A DNA stretch of 9,509 bases from NCBI GenBank assembly GCA_047637855.1, contig JBLJBF010000128.1, positions 1-9,509 on the forward strand, in the 5' to 3' direction. Source of the stretch: Pseudoflavonifractor sp047637855 (GTDB taxonomy: Bacteria; Bacillota; Clostridia; Oscillospirales; Oscillospiraceae). Positions 1 to 5,505 of the stretch are shown here, in pieces. The notes below the pieces were generated by a model. That model saw only the letters and a program-made list of their open reading frames with translations. It was not told the DNA's origin and ran no database searches. Position 1 is the stretch's first letter. Every line of letters starts with the position of its first letter. The position numbers and the translations under genes were made by a program.

Positions 1-487
1 GACAGCCCCCCTCGGCCCCCGAGATGGAGGCCCGGGAGGCGATGACCTGCCCGAACCCGGCCGCGACGTAGAGCGCCTGGGTCATCTCGGCGTCGGTGCG
101 GCCGTCCCGCTCCTGCAGGGGGAGGAGCACGGCAGGCAGTACCCCGCTGGCCCCCGCGGTGGGCGCGGCCACGATGCGTTTCATGCAGGCGTTGCACTCG
201 CCGGTCTTCAGCGCTGTGGCGATGACGCGGCGGATAAAGGGGCCGCACAGGGTCCCCGCGCTCCCCTCCACCATGCCGCCCGCGCCGCCCACCAGCGCGC
301 TGGGGGAGCGGAGCGAGCAGTCGTACTGGGAGGGAGCGGTTTTCATGGCGTTCCAGAGCGTGGTCATATGGGCCCAGGAGGACTCGGCGCTCACACCCCG
401 GTCCCGCGCGTCGTCGATCTGCACCGCCTGCCAGAGGGGGTACTCCGCCCCGGCTCGCAGCAGGATATCTACCGAAGTAAAGGCCAT
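1..487 (-). CDS. sdaAA: L-serine dehydratase, iron-sulfur-dependent, alpha subunit (partial, C-terminus outside window)
   Basis: This subunit carries the catalytic [4Fe-4S] centre of the oxygen-sensitive serine deaminase, which converts L-serine to pyruvate and ammonia in the cytoplasm. Reading leftward from the ATG at 487-485 gives 162 codons with no stop, so the gene runs off the left edge. Visible family signatures are ALVGGAGGMVEG (about residues 63-74), GECNACMKRIVAAPTAGASG (about 96-115) and ASISGAEGGC at the very end. The window stops right after the Cys of GAEGGC, which in this family is a cluster-ligand cysteine. Family members are about 290 residues, so roughly 130 are missing. The ATG lies one base after the sdaAB stop, and its Shine-Dalgarno (AGGAGGAG) sits inside the last codons of sdaAB, so the pair is probably translationally coupled. 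Family assignment is secure. Whether the gene is complete cannot be judged. Confidence 0.95.
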   Translation of the reverse strand, partial: MAFTSVDILLRAGAEYPLWQAVQIDDARDRGVSAESSWAHMTTLWNAMKTAPSQYDCSLRSPSALVGGAGGMVEGSAGTLCGPFIRRVIATALKTGECNACMKRIVAAPTAGASGVLPAVLLPLQERDGRTDAEMTQALYVAAGFGQVIASRASISGAEGGC

Positions 488-488
488 A

Positions 489-1160
489 TCAGTTCTCCTC
501 CTGATCCATCTCAAGATAGGTCACCCGGACCACGCCGGGGCAGGCGCGCAGCTCGTCGATGGCGGCGGCCCAGATCGACTGGTCGCTCTCTAGCACCATG
601 ACGGCCAGCCCGCCCCGCATATCCCGGTAGAGCTGCATGGTGGCGATGTTCACTCTCCGGCGGGAGAGGATGGCGCTCACCTCGGCCACCGCGCCGGGCT
701 TGTCCTCATTGCGGATGATGAGGGTGGGGTGCTCCCCCGAGAAACTGGCCTCCAGGCCGTCGATGGCGTTCACCCGCACCCGGCCGCCCCCCAGGGAGGA
801 GGCGTTGACCTCCAGCCTGTTCCCCAAACCGTCCTCCACCCGGAGGAGGACGGAGTTGGGGTGGGCGCCCCGGAGAACGATGGAGCCCAGCGTCACCGCC
901 AGCCCCTGCTCCTCCGCCAAGGCGAAGGCCCGGGGGATGCCGGGGTCGTCGGGCCGCATCCCCAGCAGACCCGCCACCAGGCCCTTGTCGGTGCCGTGGC
1001 CCTTGCCTGTGGCGGCGAAGGAGCCATGGAGCAGCAGTTCGGCCCTGACGGGGGCGCTGCCCAGCAGCTTGCGGGTGATAAGCCCGATGCGCACCGCCCC
1101 GGCAGTATGGGAACTGGACGGCCCCACCATGATGGGGCCCATGATATCAAAAATAGTCAA
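489..1160 (-). CDS. sdaAB: L-serine dehydratase, iron-sulfur-dependent, beta subunit
   Basis: This 223-residue protein has the usual length of the separate beta subunit that partners SdaAA. The N-terminal serine-dehydratase beta domain (about 1-140) shows MVGPSSSHTAGAVRIG (11-26), GHGTDKG (54-60) and SSLGGG (121-126). A C-terminal ACT domain (about 145-219) starts at HPTLIIRNEDKPGAVAEV, and such domains usually mediate subunit contacts or regulation. The chosen start is a TTG at 1160-1158, giving MTIFDIMGPIMVGPSSSH, which matches the family N-terminus. An in-frame ATG six codons later would cut off the conserved FDI segment. The Shine-Dalgarno is weak (only AAAGGC about 12 bases upstream). 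The start and first 14 codons lie inside a tandemly duplicated block. A leftward promoter near 1574-1579 would give a leader of about 400 bases made of that block. Confidence 0.94.
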   Translation of the reverse strand: MTIFDIMGPIMVGPSSSHTAGAVRIGLITRKLLGSAPVRAELLLHGSFAATGKGHGTDKGLVAGLLGMRPDDPGIPRAFALAEEQGLAVTLGSIVLRGAHPNSVLLRVEDGLGNRLEVNASSLGGGRVRVNAIDGLEASFSGEHPTLIIRNEDKPGAVAEVSAILSRRRVNIATMQLYRDMRGGLAVMVLESDQSIWAAAIDELRACPGVVRVTYLEMDQEEN

Positions 1161-1346
1161 GGGAAATCACTTGCCTTTCAAATTGAAAAGAGATAGCTGG
1201 TGGGGGCGTCCAGCCGCCGCAAGTGCGGCGGAACAAGCGTTTTGCCCGGCGGGCAAAACCTTGATGTCGGGCGGATTTATTCCGCCCGAGCAGATGGAAA
1301 TAGGGGGGTCCCCATTTGCCGCCGAAGGCGGCGAGTGGGGCGCGGA
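1123..1346. repeat. 224-base tandem repeat, copy 1 (proximal to sdaAB)
   Basis: The block starting CCCACCATGATGGGGCCC recurs exactly 224 bases later. By hand alignment the first 144 bases (1123-1266) differ from copy 2 (1347-1490) at 8 positions. The block contains the first codons of sdaAB (1123-1160) followed by four hairpins. H1 is CCGCCGC/GCGGCGG (1214-1231, 4-base loop). H2 is GTTTTGCCC/GGGCAAAAC (1239-1259, 3-base loop). H3 is CGGGCGGA/TCCGCCCG (1268-1288, 5-base loop). H4 is GCCGCC/GGCGGC (1318-1332, 3-base loop). On the sdaAB transcript the whole block is 5' leader plus start region. It has no terminal inverted repeats and no coding capacity of its own. Confidence 0.9.
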
Positions 1347-1384
1347 CCCACCATGATGGGGCCCATGATATCGAAAATAGTCAA
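1277..1384 (-). pseudogene. Duplicated sdaAB start region: truncated 35-codon reading frame
   Basis: The duplication reproduces the sdaAB TTG start at 1384-1382 and the following codons. The frame reads MTIFDIMGPIMVGP, identical to the first 14 residues of SdaAB. It then runs into non-homologous residues (RPTRRLRRQMGT and onward) and stops at TAA 1279-1277 after 35 codons. It lies about 220 bases upstream of the real start on the same transcript and has the same weak ribosome-binding context. It could be an inert duplication scar or a translated leader peptide. The sequence alone does not decide, so it is labelled a gene fragment. Confidence 0.6.
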
Positions 1385-1561
1385 GGGGAATCACTTGCCT
1401 TTCAAAGTTAAAAGAGATAGCGGGTGGGGGCGTCCAGCCGCCGCGAGTGCGGCGGAACAAGTGTTTTGCCCAGCGGGCAAAACCTTGATGCCGGGGCAAT
1501 TCACTTGCCCCGGGCAGATAAAAACAGGCGGGGTCCCCGGCCGCCGCGCAAGCGGCGATGG
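1347..1561. repeat. 224-base tandem repeat, copy 2 (distal, next to the sdaAB promoter)
   Basis: This second copy abuts copy 1 directly. It keeps the order of the four hairpins: CCGCCGC/GCGGCGG (1438-1455), GTTTTGCCC/GGGCAAAAC (1463-1483), CCGGGGCAA/TTGCCCCGG (1491-1513) and CGCCGC/GCGGCG (1542-1557). The last 70 or so bases diverge in sequence but keep pairing, and the third stem carries three compensatory pair changes relative to copy 1. Copy 2 fades out at about 1561, just before an A/T-rich stretch that carries the promoters. Confidence 0.88.
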
Positions 1562-1573
1562 AGTTTTAAAAAA

Positions 1574-1602
1574 ATTATAACATAGTTTGCCTTTTTTTGC
1601 AC
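1574..1602 (-). promoter_or_regulatory. Probable sdaAB-sdaAA promoter
   Basis: On the minus strand an extended -10, TGTTATAAT, has a perfect TATAAT hexamer at 1579-1574. The -35 position 17 bases upstream (1602-1597) reads GTGCAA, a poor match that the TG extension may offset. Transcription would start near 1567 and produce a leader of about 400 bases containing both repeat copies before the sdaAB TTG. Confidence 0.6.
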
Positions 1603-1628
1603 TTCTTAATGAATTTTTCTCAAAGCTG

Positions 1629-1637
1629 TGTTATACT
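1629..1637 (+). promoter_or_regulatory. Probable promoter (-10) of the CNNM/CorC-family gene
   Basis: An extended -10, TGTTATACT, lies 47 bases before the TTG start of the downstream gene. The expected -35 site (about 1609-1614, ATGAAT) is weak. It is back-to-back with the sdaAB promoter, about 50 bases away, so both could share a regulator. Apart from this promoter pair and the repeats, no gene is seen in 1161-1683. Confidence 0.5.
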
Positions 1638-1683
1638 ATCTTAAATATGGGCTTGAGGCCCATCATTTTAAGGAGGAATCAAC

Positions 1684-3027
1684 TTGTCGTCGGACCCTAT
1701 ATGGCCTCAACTACTGTTGCAGGCCGTACTCATTCTCATCAACGCATTCTTTGCCGCAACCGAGATAGCCGTCATTTCCCTGAACGATAACTTCCTGCGC
1801 AAGCAGGCGGAGGACGGGGATAAGAAAGCCCAAAAGCTGCTCAAGGTAGTGGAGAGTCCCACCCGGTTTCTCTCCACCATCCAGATCGGCATTACGCTGG
1901 CTGGGTTCCTGGGCTCGGCTTTCGCGGCGGGGAACTTTGCCACCCGGCTCTCGGCCTGGGCGGAAGAGCAGTTCGCGCTGGGCACGTCGGCGGTCGGCGT
2001 GGTGAACACGCTGTCGGTGATCGCCATCACCATCGTGCTGTCCTTCTTTACGCTGGTCTTTGGTGAGCTTGTCCCCAAACGCATTGCCATGCAGAAGGGG
2101 GAGAAGATTGCCGCCTTCGCCTGCGGGGCCATCTCGGCCATCGCGGCGGTCATGCGGCCCGTCATCTGGCTTCTCACCGCCTCCACCAATGGGGTGCTCC
2201 GGCTCCTACATATCGACCCCAACGCCGAGAGTGAGGAAGTCTCGGAGGAGGAGATCCGTATGATGGTGGACATCGGCGAGGAAAAGGGCACGATCGAGAC
2301 CGGCGAGAGACAGATGATCGAGAATATTTTCGAGTTTAATAACATGACCGCCGGGGACGTGATGATCCACCGCACCGCCGTGGTCATGCTCTGGGCCGAC
2401 GACAGCGACGACGAGATCGTCCGCACCATTGAAGAGACCGGCCTGTCCCGCTACCCGGTCTACGAGGAGGACGCCGACGATGTCATCGGCATCCTCAACA
2501 GCAGGGACTACTTTCTCAATGCCCGCAGGGAGAATCCCCGCCCCGTGCGGGAGCTGCTGCGCAGCGCTTATTTTGTCCCCGAATCGGTGCGTACCGACGT
2601 GCTCTTCCGGGATATGCAGAACAAGAAGGTACACCTGGCCATCGTGGTGGACGAGTATGGCGGCACCAACGGCATCATTACAATGGAGGACCTGCTGGAG
2701 GAGATCGTGGGTAATATCTACGACGAGTTCGACCCCCAGGTGGAGCAGGAGATCACGTTGGTAGAGCCCAACCTCTGGCGGGTCGCGGGGTCGGCCGACT
2801 TGGAGGATGTGGCCGACGAGCTGGGCGTCCACCTCCCCGAGGACGAGGAGTACGACACGCTGGGCGGCCTGATCTTCGCCCAGTTCTCGGTCATCCCGGA
2901 GGACGGCAGCCATCCCGAGGTAGAGGTCTTCGGTCTCCACATCCGCGTGGAGAAGCTGGAGGACCGGCGGGTGGAGTGGGCGTTGGTGTCCAAAGTGATA
3001 CCCAAGCCGGAAAAAGCAGAGGAATAA
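1684..3027 (+). CDS. CNNM/CorC (HlyC) family membrane protein with CBS pair
   Basis: This 447-residue integral membrane protein belongs to the family historically called hemolysin-like or HlyC/CorC and now linked to Mg2+ (and Co2+) efflux. Order of domains: CNNM/DUF21 transmembrane domain (about 1-190; hydrophobic segments near 8-30, 66-85, 104-127 and 143-168) with FFAATEIAVISLN (22-34) and GELVPKRIAMQ (127-137). Two CBS motifs follow (about 225-280 and 290-345), with the signature DEYGGTNGIITMEDLLEEIVG at 323-343. A CorC_HlyC C-terminal domain (about 358-438) includes DTLGGLI (391-397). The start is TTG at 1684, seven bases after a strong AAGGAGG (1670-1676). It stands alone between its own promoter and a terminator. 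Substrate specificity is inferred from the family only; the hemolysin name should not be read as toxicity. Confidence 0.93.
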   Translation: MSSDPIWPQLLLQAVLILINAFFAATEIAVISLNDNFLRKQAEDGDKKAQKLLKVVESPTRFLSTIQIGITLAGFLGSAFAAGNFATRLSAWAEEQFALGTSAVGVVNTLSVIAITIVLSFFTLVFGELVPKRIAMQKGEKIAAFACGAISAIAAVMRPVIWLLTASTNGVLRLLHIDPNAESEEVSEEEIRMMVDIGEEKGTIETGERQMIENIFEFNNMTAGDVMIHRTAVVMLWADDSDDEIVRTIEETGLSRYPVYEEDADDVIGILNSRDYFLNARRENPRPVRELLRSAYFVPESVRTDVLFRDMQNKKVHLAIVVDEYGGTNGIITMEDLLEEIVGNIYDEFDPQVEQEITLVEPNLWRVAGSADLEDVADELGVHLPEDEEYDTLGGLIFAQFSVIPEDGSHPEVEVFGLHIRVEKLEDRRVEWALVSKVIPKPEKAEE

Positions 3028-3031
3028 ACAC

Positions 3032-3076
3032 ATAAAATACCTCCCCGGGAGAAAATCTCCCGGGGAGGTATTTTAT
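3032..3076 (+). terminator. Strong intrinsic terminator after the CNNM/CorC gene
   Basis: A perfect 21-base-pair palindrome begins four bases after the stop codon (left arm 3032-3052, right arm 3056-3076) with a 3-base AAA loop. Its core is CCTCCCCGGGAGA/TCTCCCGGGGAGG, and the A-rich left and T-rich right ends make it usable in either direction. It ends just before the -35 of the next gene. Confidence 0.9.
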
Positions 3077-3078
3077 GG

Positions 3079-3106
3079 TTGACTTTCGTGTAAAGTGTGC
3101 TATACT
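3079..3106 (+). promoter_or_regulatory. Promoter of the TraB/GumN-domain gene
   Basis: TTGACT (3079-3084) and TATACT (3101-3106) are separated by 16 bases. The -10 is preceded by TGC, making it an extended -10. The expected start site is near 3113, about 45 bases before the ATG at 3158. Confidence 0.8.
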
Positions 3107-3143
3107 TTGGGTATGAACTGTAAAGTGGACTATACAATTTGGG
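3089..3143 (+). repeat. Two direct repeats overlapping the TraB-gene promoter
   Basis: TGTAAAGTGTGCTATAC at 3089-3105 recurs as TGTAAAGTGGACTATAC at 3119-3135, a period of 30 bases (about three helical turns). TTTGGG follows both copies (3106-3111 and 3138-3143). The first copy contains the -10 hexamer, and the second lies just downstream of the predicted start site. This could be an operator pair, or a promoter duplication whose second copy lacks a -35. Confidence 0.7.
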
Positions 3144-3157
3144 AAGGAAATGATCCT

Positions 3158-4543
3158 ATGAAAAAACACAGACTGCTCTCTTCGCTGCTGGCCCTGGCGC
3201 TTGCCCTTGGTCTCGCTGTTCCGGCATTTGCGGCCGAAGAGACCGAGCCACAGCTCCCCTCGTCCTGGGCGGTGGAGGCGATGGCCGACGCCTACTCGCT
3301 AGGCCTGGTGGACGACAACTACACCGCCTATATCCAAAGCCCGCTTACCATGGAGGCGCTGTCCTCCATAACCGCCGTGGTGGCCGAAAAGCTGGCCCTG
3401 CTGGGGATGGAGGTAAATCCGGCCCCCGCCCGCGAGCTGGTGATCGACACGACCCGCGGCGGCGTGATGAACGCCCTCTACCAGGAGGCCGCGGCCTACG
3501 TTCTGCCCAAGCATGACAGCGACAGCACCCTCTACCTGGTTTCCCTGGGCGTGGTAAAGGGCGATGCGACCGGGGCGCTGATGACGGAGCGCCAGTGCAC
3601 CTATCAGGAGGCCATGGTAATGGCCCAGCGCCTGATCCTTGCCCTGTACACAAAAGCCGACGCCGGGTCCAAGGGCCTTCTGTGGAAGGCCACCAACGGC
3701 GGCAACACCCTGTACCTGCTGGGCACCATCCATATGGACCGGGGCAATGTCTATCCCTTCCACAAATCCCTGCGCGACGCCATCGCCTCGGCCCAGAAGG
3801 TCATCTTCGAGGTGGATTTCAACGACGTGAAGGGGATGACCGAGTTTATTGCGATGCAGACCTACAGCGACGGCACCGGCCTGAAGAACCATGTCTCCGC
3901 CGAGCTGTACGCCGACGCGGTCAGCGTCTTCACCCAGCTGGGCATGACGGAGGAGCAGGTCAATTCCTATAAGCCGTGGGTGCTCCTGCTCACCCTCAAC
4001 AACATGCTGGCCGCCGATGACAGCACCGGCAGCACCGCCATGGCGGTGGATCTATATGTCAACGCCGCCGCCGTCAACGCGGGCAAGGCGATCGGCGCGG
4101 TGGAGACCATGGCTTTCCAGGGCGCGATCTTCAACGACCTCTCCCTTGAGTACCAGACCGAGGGCCTGGCCGCCTACCTCTCTATGGTGAAGGCAGCCCT
4201 CGCCGGGGAGGAGCACACCGAGGCCGAGCAGCAGGAGACCCAGGAGTCCCTGGCCGCCCAGAGGAAGATGTATGACGGCATGATGGCCGCCTGGAAGAGC
4301 GGCGACGCCGATGCCATGGCTGCCATCCTGAATAAAGCGGCCATTCTGGCGAGCGGTGACGAGATGAATGCCCGTCTGTTCGCCGACCGGGACCCCAATA
4401 TGATCAAGGCCGCCGCCGCGTATCTGGAGACCCCCGGGGAGAACACCTTCCTGATGGCTGTCGGCGCGGGCCATATGCTGGATCCCGGCGGCATTGTCAG
4501 CGGACTGCGCAAGCTGGGGTATACGGTGGAGCTGGTGAAATAA
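3158..4543 (+). CDS. Secreted TraB/GumN-domain protein with SLH-like N-terminal region
   Basis: The protein is 461 residues from the ATG at 3158, chosen because AAGGA lies 9 bases upstream and a signal peptide begins there. An ATG 63 bases upstream lies inside the promoter. The signal peptide is MKKH, then a Leu/Ala core, ending VPAFAA near 25-26, so export is likely. Residues about 35-165 resemble two degenerate S-layer-homology repeats (WAVEAMADAYSLGLV, then LYLVSLGVVKGDATG and a TYQEAMVMAQRLI helix), suggesting wall association. Residues about 172-461 form a TraB/GumN (Tiki-like) domain: LLWKATNGGNTLYLLGTIHM (174-193), FEVD (217-220), GAVETMAFQ (313-321), RDPNMI (411-416) and AVGAGHML (434-441). 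GxxH and conserved Glu residues fit the proposed metal-dependent peptidase fold. Activity and substrate are unknown. A charged, Gln/Glu-rich stretch (350-370) is probably a surface helix. It appears to be a single-gene transcript. Confidence 0.88.
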   Translation: MKKHRLLSSLLALALALGLAVPAFAAEETEPQLPSSWAVEAMADAYSLGLVDDNYTAYIQSPLTMEALSSITAVVAEKLALLGMEVNPAPARELVIDTTRGGVMNALYQEAAAYVLPKHDSDSTLYLVSLGVVKGDATGALMTERQCTYQEAMVMAQRLILALYTKADAGSKGLLWKATNGGNTLYLLGTIHMDRGNVYPFHKSLRDAIASAQKVIFEVDFNDVKGMTEFIAMQTYSDGTGLKNHVSAELYADAVSVFTQLGMTEEQVNSYKPWVLLLTLNNMLAADDSTGSTAMAVDLYVNAAAVNAGKAIGAVETMAFQGAIFNDLSLEYQTEGLAAYLSMVKAALAGEEHTEAEQQETQESLAAQRKMYDGMMAAWKSGDADAMAAILNKAAILASGDEMNARLFADRDPNMIKAAAAYLETPGENTFLMAVGAGHMLDPGGIVSGLRKLGYTVELVK

Positions 4544-4550
4544 CCCCCAC

Positions 4551-4615
4551 CCCTCCGAGACCTTGGGGTTGGGGAGTTATCGACAATCCGGGTGGAAACG
4601 CTATGCGTTCCCACT
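4551..4615. repeat. 65-base direct repeat, copy 1
   Basis: The segment from CCCTCCGAGACCTTGGGG to CGTTCCCACT matches 4736-4800 with only two differences (4591 g/a and 4596 a/g). Its 3' end is an imperfect version of the GTGGGAACGC/GCGTTCCCAC hairpin. With the C-run after the preceding stop codon (4544-4553), the GGGGTTGGGG at 4565-4574 can form a 10-base stem with one mismatch, which might assist termination of the upstream gene, although no T-tract follows. Confidence 0.88.
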
Positions 4616-4726
4616 CAGCCTGTCGAAAAGTTTTTTCGACAGGCTGAGGCATGTTTCATCCCTTTTTAAAGGGATGAAACATGGTTTTCCTGCACGTGAA
4701 AGGAAACCCTGACGGTTTCCTTTCAC
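4615..4726. repeat. Array of three strong palindromes between the direct repeats
   Basis: Three unrelated perfect hairpins lie in a row. The first is TCAGCCTGTCGAAAA/TTTTCGACAGGCTGA (4615-4647, 15 pairs). The second is CATGTTTCATCCCTTT/AAAGGGATGAAACATG (4650-4683, 16 pairs). The third is GTGAAAGGAAACC/GGTTTCCTTTCAC (4696-4726, 13 pairs, loop CTGAC). None is followed by a clear T-run in the rightward direction, so they do not look like ordinary terminators. No reading frame in the array resembles a gene. Confidence 0.85.
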
Positions 4727-4735
4727 ACTATCCTT

Positions 4736-4800
4736 CCCTCCGAGACCTTGGGGTTGGGGAGTTATCGACAATCCGAGTGGGAACGCTATGCGTTCCCACT
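4736..4800. repeat. 65-base direct repeat, copy 2
   Basis: This is the second copy of the 65-base unit, 185 bases from the first. It ends in a perfect hairpin AGTGGGAACGC/GCGTTCCCACT (4776-4800, loop TAT). The two copies bracket the three-palindrome array. The queT leader begins immediately after it. Confidence 0.88.
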
Positions 4801-4963
4801 TTCTTTTTCGGCAAAAATGTGCTACAATAACTGCGACTGGTCTCCAATCCAGTCCAACCGGTGAAAAGAATGCCGTCCGAGGGCGCCTACGCGCCATGCC
4901 TTCGGGATAAGGGACGTTCACCGCTGTGCGCCGGCGCGGCGTATTCTAAACAAAAGTGGAGGG
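4801..4963 (+). promoter_or_regulatory. Structured queT leader, probable preQ1 riboswitch (class III-like)
   Basis: Seen directly: a hairpin GACTGG/CCAGTC (4835-4840 with 4849-4854) has the loop TCTCCAAT. Within it CTCCA (4842-4846) is complementary to TGGAG (4957-4961), which is the queT Shine-Dalgarno. A second stem, CGGTGAA/TTCACCG (4859-4865 with 4917-4923), continues into CGTCC/GGACG (4874-4878 with 4912-4916) and an inner GGCGC/GCGCC hairpin (4882-4895). An alternative stem pairs TTCTTTT (4801-4807) with AAAAGAA (4864-4870). Known: preQ1-III riboswitches occur in Faecalibacterium and relatives upstream of queT, and one stem-loop pairs with the ribosome-binding site. Inferred: this leader represses QueT translation when preQ1 is bound. 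I could not match the full class III consensus from memory, so the exact class and boundaries are uncertain. Confidence 0.6.
4820..4828 (+). promoter_or_regulatory. Possible extended -10 promoter for queT-galU
   Basis: TGCTACAAT is a good extended -10. The -35 position (about 4800-4805, TTTCTT) is weak. If the riboswitch aptamer begins at about 4801, this motif would be part of the RNA and the true promoter would lie further upstream in the repeat array, so the call is tentative. Confidence 0.4.
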
Positions 4964-4972
4964 TTTTTTGTT

Positions 4973-5488
4973 ATGCGCAAGTTTACTGTCAAAGACCTGA
5001 CCCTGGCCGCCATGGTGGCGGCGTTCTATGCCGTGATGAGTTACTTCGCCAACATCTTCGGCCTGGCCTATGGCCCTGTCCAGTTCCGATTTGCCGAGGC
5101 GCTCACCGTGCTTCCCTTCCTCTTTCCGGCCACCGCGCCGGGGCTCTTTGTGGGCTGCCTCATCGCGAATCTCCTCTCACCCTATGGCGCGCTGGATATT
5201 GTCTTCGGCTCCCTCGCCACCTTGCTGGCCGCCCTGTGGACCATGAAAATGCCCCGGAAGTGGCTGGCCCCCCTGCCGCCCGTGGTCTGCAACGTGGTCA
5301 TTGTCAGCGGCGTGATCGCCTTTCAGCAGGCGCAGACAGGGTCCGCCTTTTGGCCCGCCTATTTCTTCAACGCGGTGACCATCGGCCTGGGCGAGGCGGT
5401 GGTCTGCTGCGGGCTGGGCCTGCTGCTGCTGCGTATTCTTCCCAATATCAAGATATTCCGGCCCATGATTCCCGAGGGCCATATTTAA
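4973..5488 (+). CDS. queT: QueT family queuosine-precursor transporter (ECF substrate-binding component)
   Basis: This 171-residue, very hydrophobic protein has five or six membrane segments (for example about 8-30, 44-70, 73-90, 100-120 and 127-155). It shows family motifs GPVQFRFAEALTVLPFLFP (34-52), GCLIANLLSPYGALDIVFGS (61-80) and a late GLGEAVVC (138-145). QueT proteins are the substrate-capturing subunits of energy-coupling-factor transporters and are thought to import preQ1 or related queuosine precursors. The shared energizing module (EcfA, EcfA', EcfT) is not in this window. The ATG at 4973 has GGAGGG nine bases upstream, and that sequence is predicted to be sequestered by the leader. 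Translation ends 17 bases before galU, so the two may be cotranscribed although no functional link is obvious. Confidence 0.9.
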   Translation: MRKFTVKDLTLAAMVAAFYAVMSYFANIFGLAYGPVQFRFAEALTVLPFLFPATAPGLFVGCLIANLLSPYGALDIVFGSLATLLAALWTMKMPRKWLAPLPPVVCNVVIVSGVIAFQQAQTGSAFWPAYFFNAVTIGLGEAVVCCGLGLLLLRILPNIKIFRPMIPEGHI

Positions 5489-5505
5489 CAAGGAGGACCT
5501 AGTCC

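Noticed and set aside
637..1356. Plus-strand frame of 239 codons over sdaAB and the repeat
   Set aside because: It lies antisense to the well-supported sdaAB and continues through hairpin repeats with no family resemblance.
1123..1561. CRISPR array
   Set aside because: There are only two large units, with no 25-40 base repeats separated by unique spacers and no cas genes nearby.
1167..1580. Open frames on both strands running through the tandem repeat
   Set aside because: They exist because the repeat unit happens to lack stops. The encoded peptides repeat themselves and show no family resemblance, and the palindromes explain the sequence better.
2206..3033. Minus-strand frame of 275 codons opposite the CNNM/CorC gene
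   Set aside because: It is antisense to a gene with clear CBS and CorC_HlyC motifs, rich in Leu, Val and His, with no domain recognised.
4615..4683. Ordinary intrinsic terminators for the TraB-domain gene
   Set aside because: The stems are strong, but no T-tract follows in the rightward direction and they lie more than 70 bases past the stop, so a plain terminator call is not supported.
4551..4800. Insertion sequence or MITE with terminal inverted repeats
   Set aside because: The outer 65-base units are in direct, not inverted, orientation, there is no transposase, and no target-site duplication could be identified around them.
4861..5502. Plus-strand frame of 213 codons covering the queT leader and queT
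   Set aside because: It is in a different frame from queT, is rich in Arg, Gly, Ala and Pro, and starts inside the structured leader. The queT frame has transmembrane segments and family motifs.
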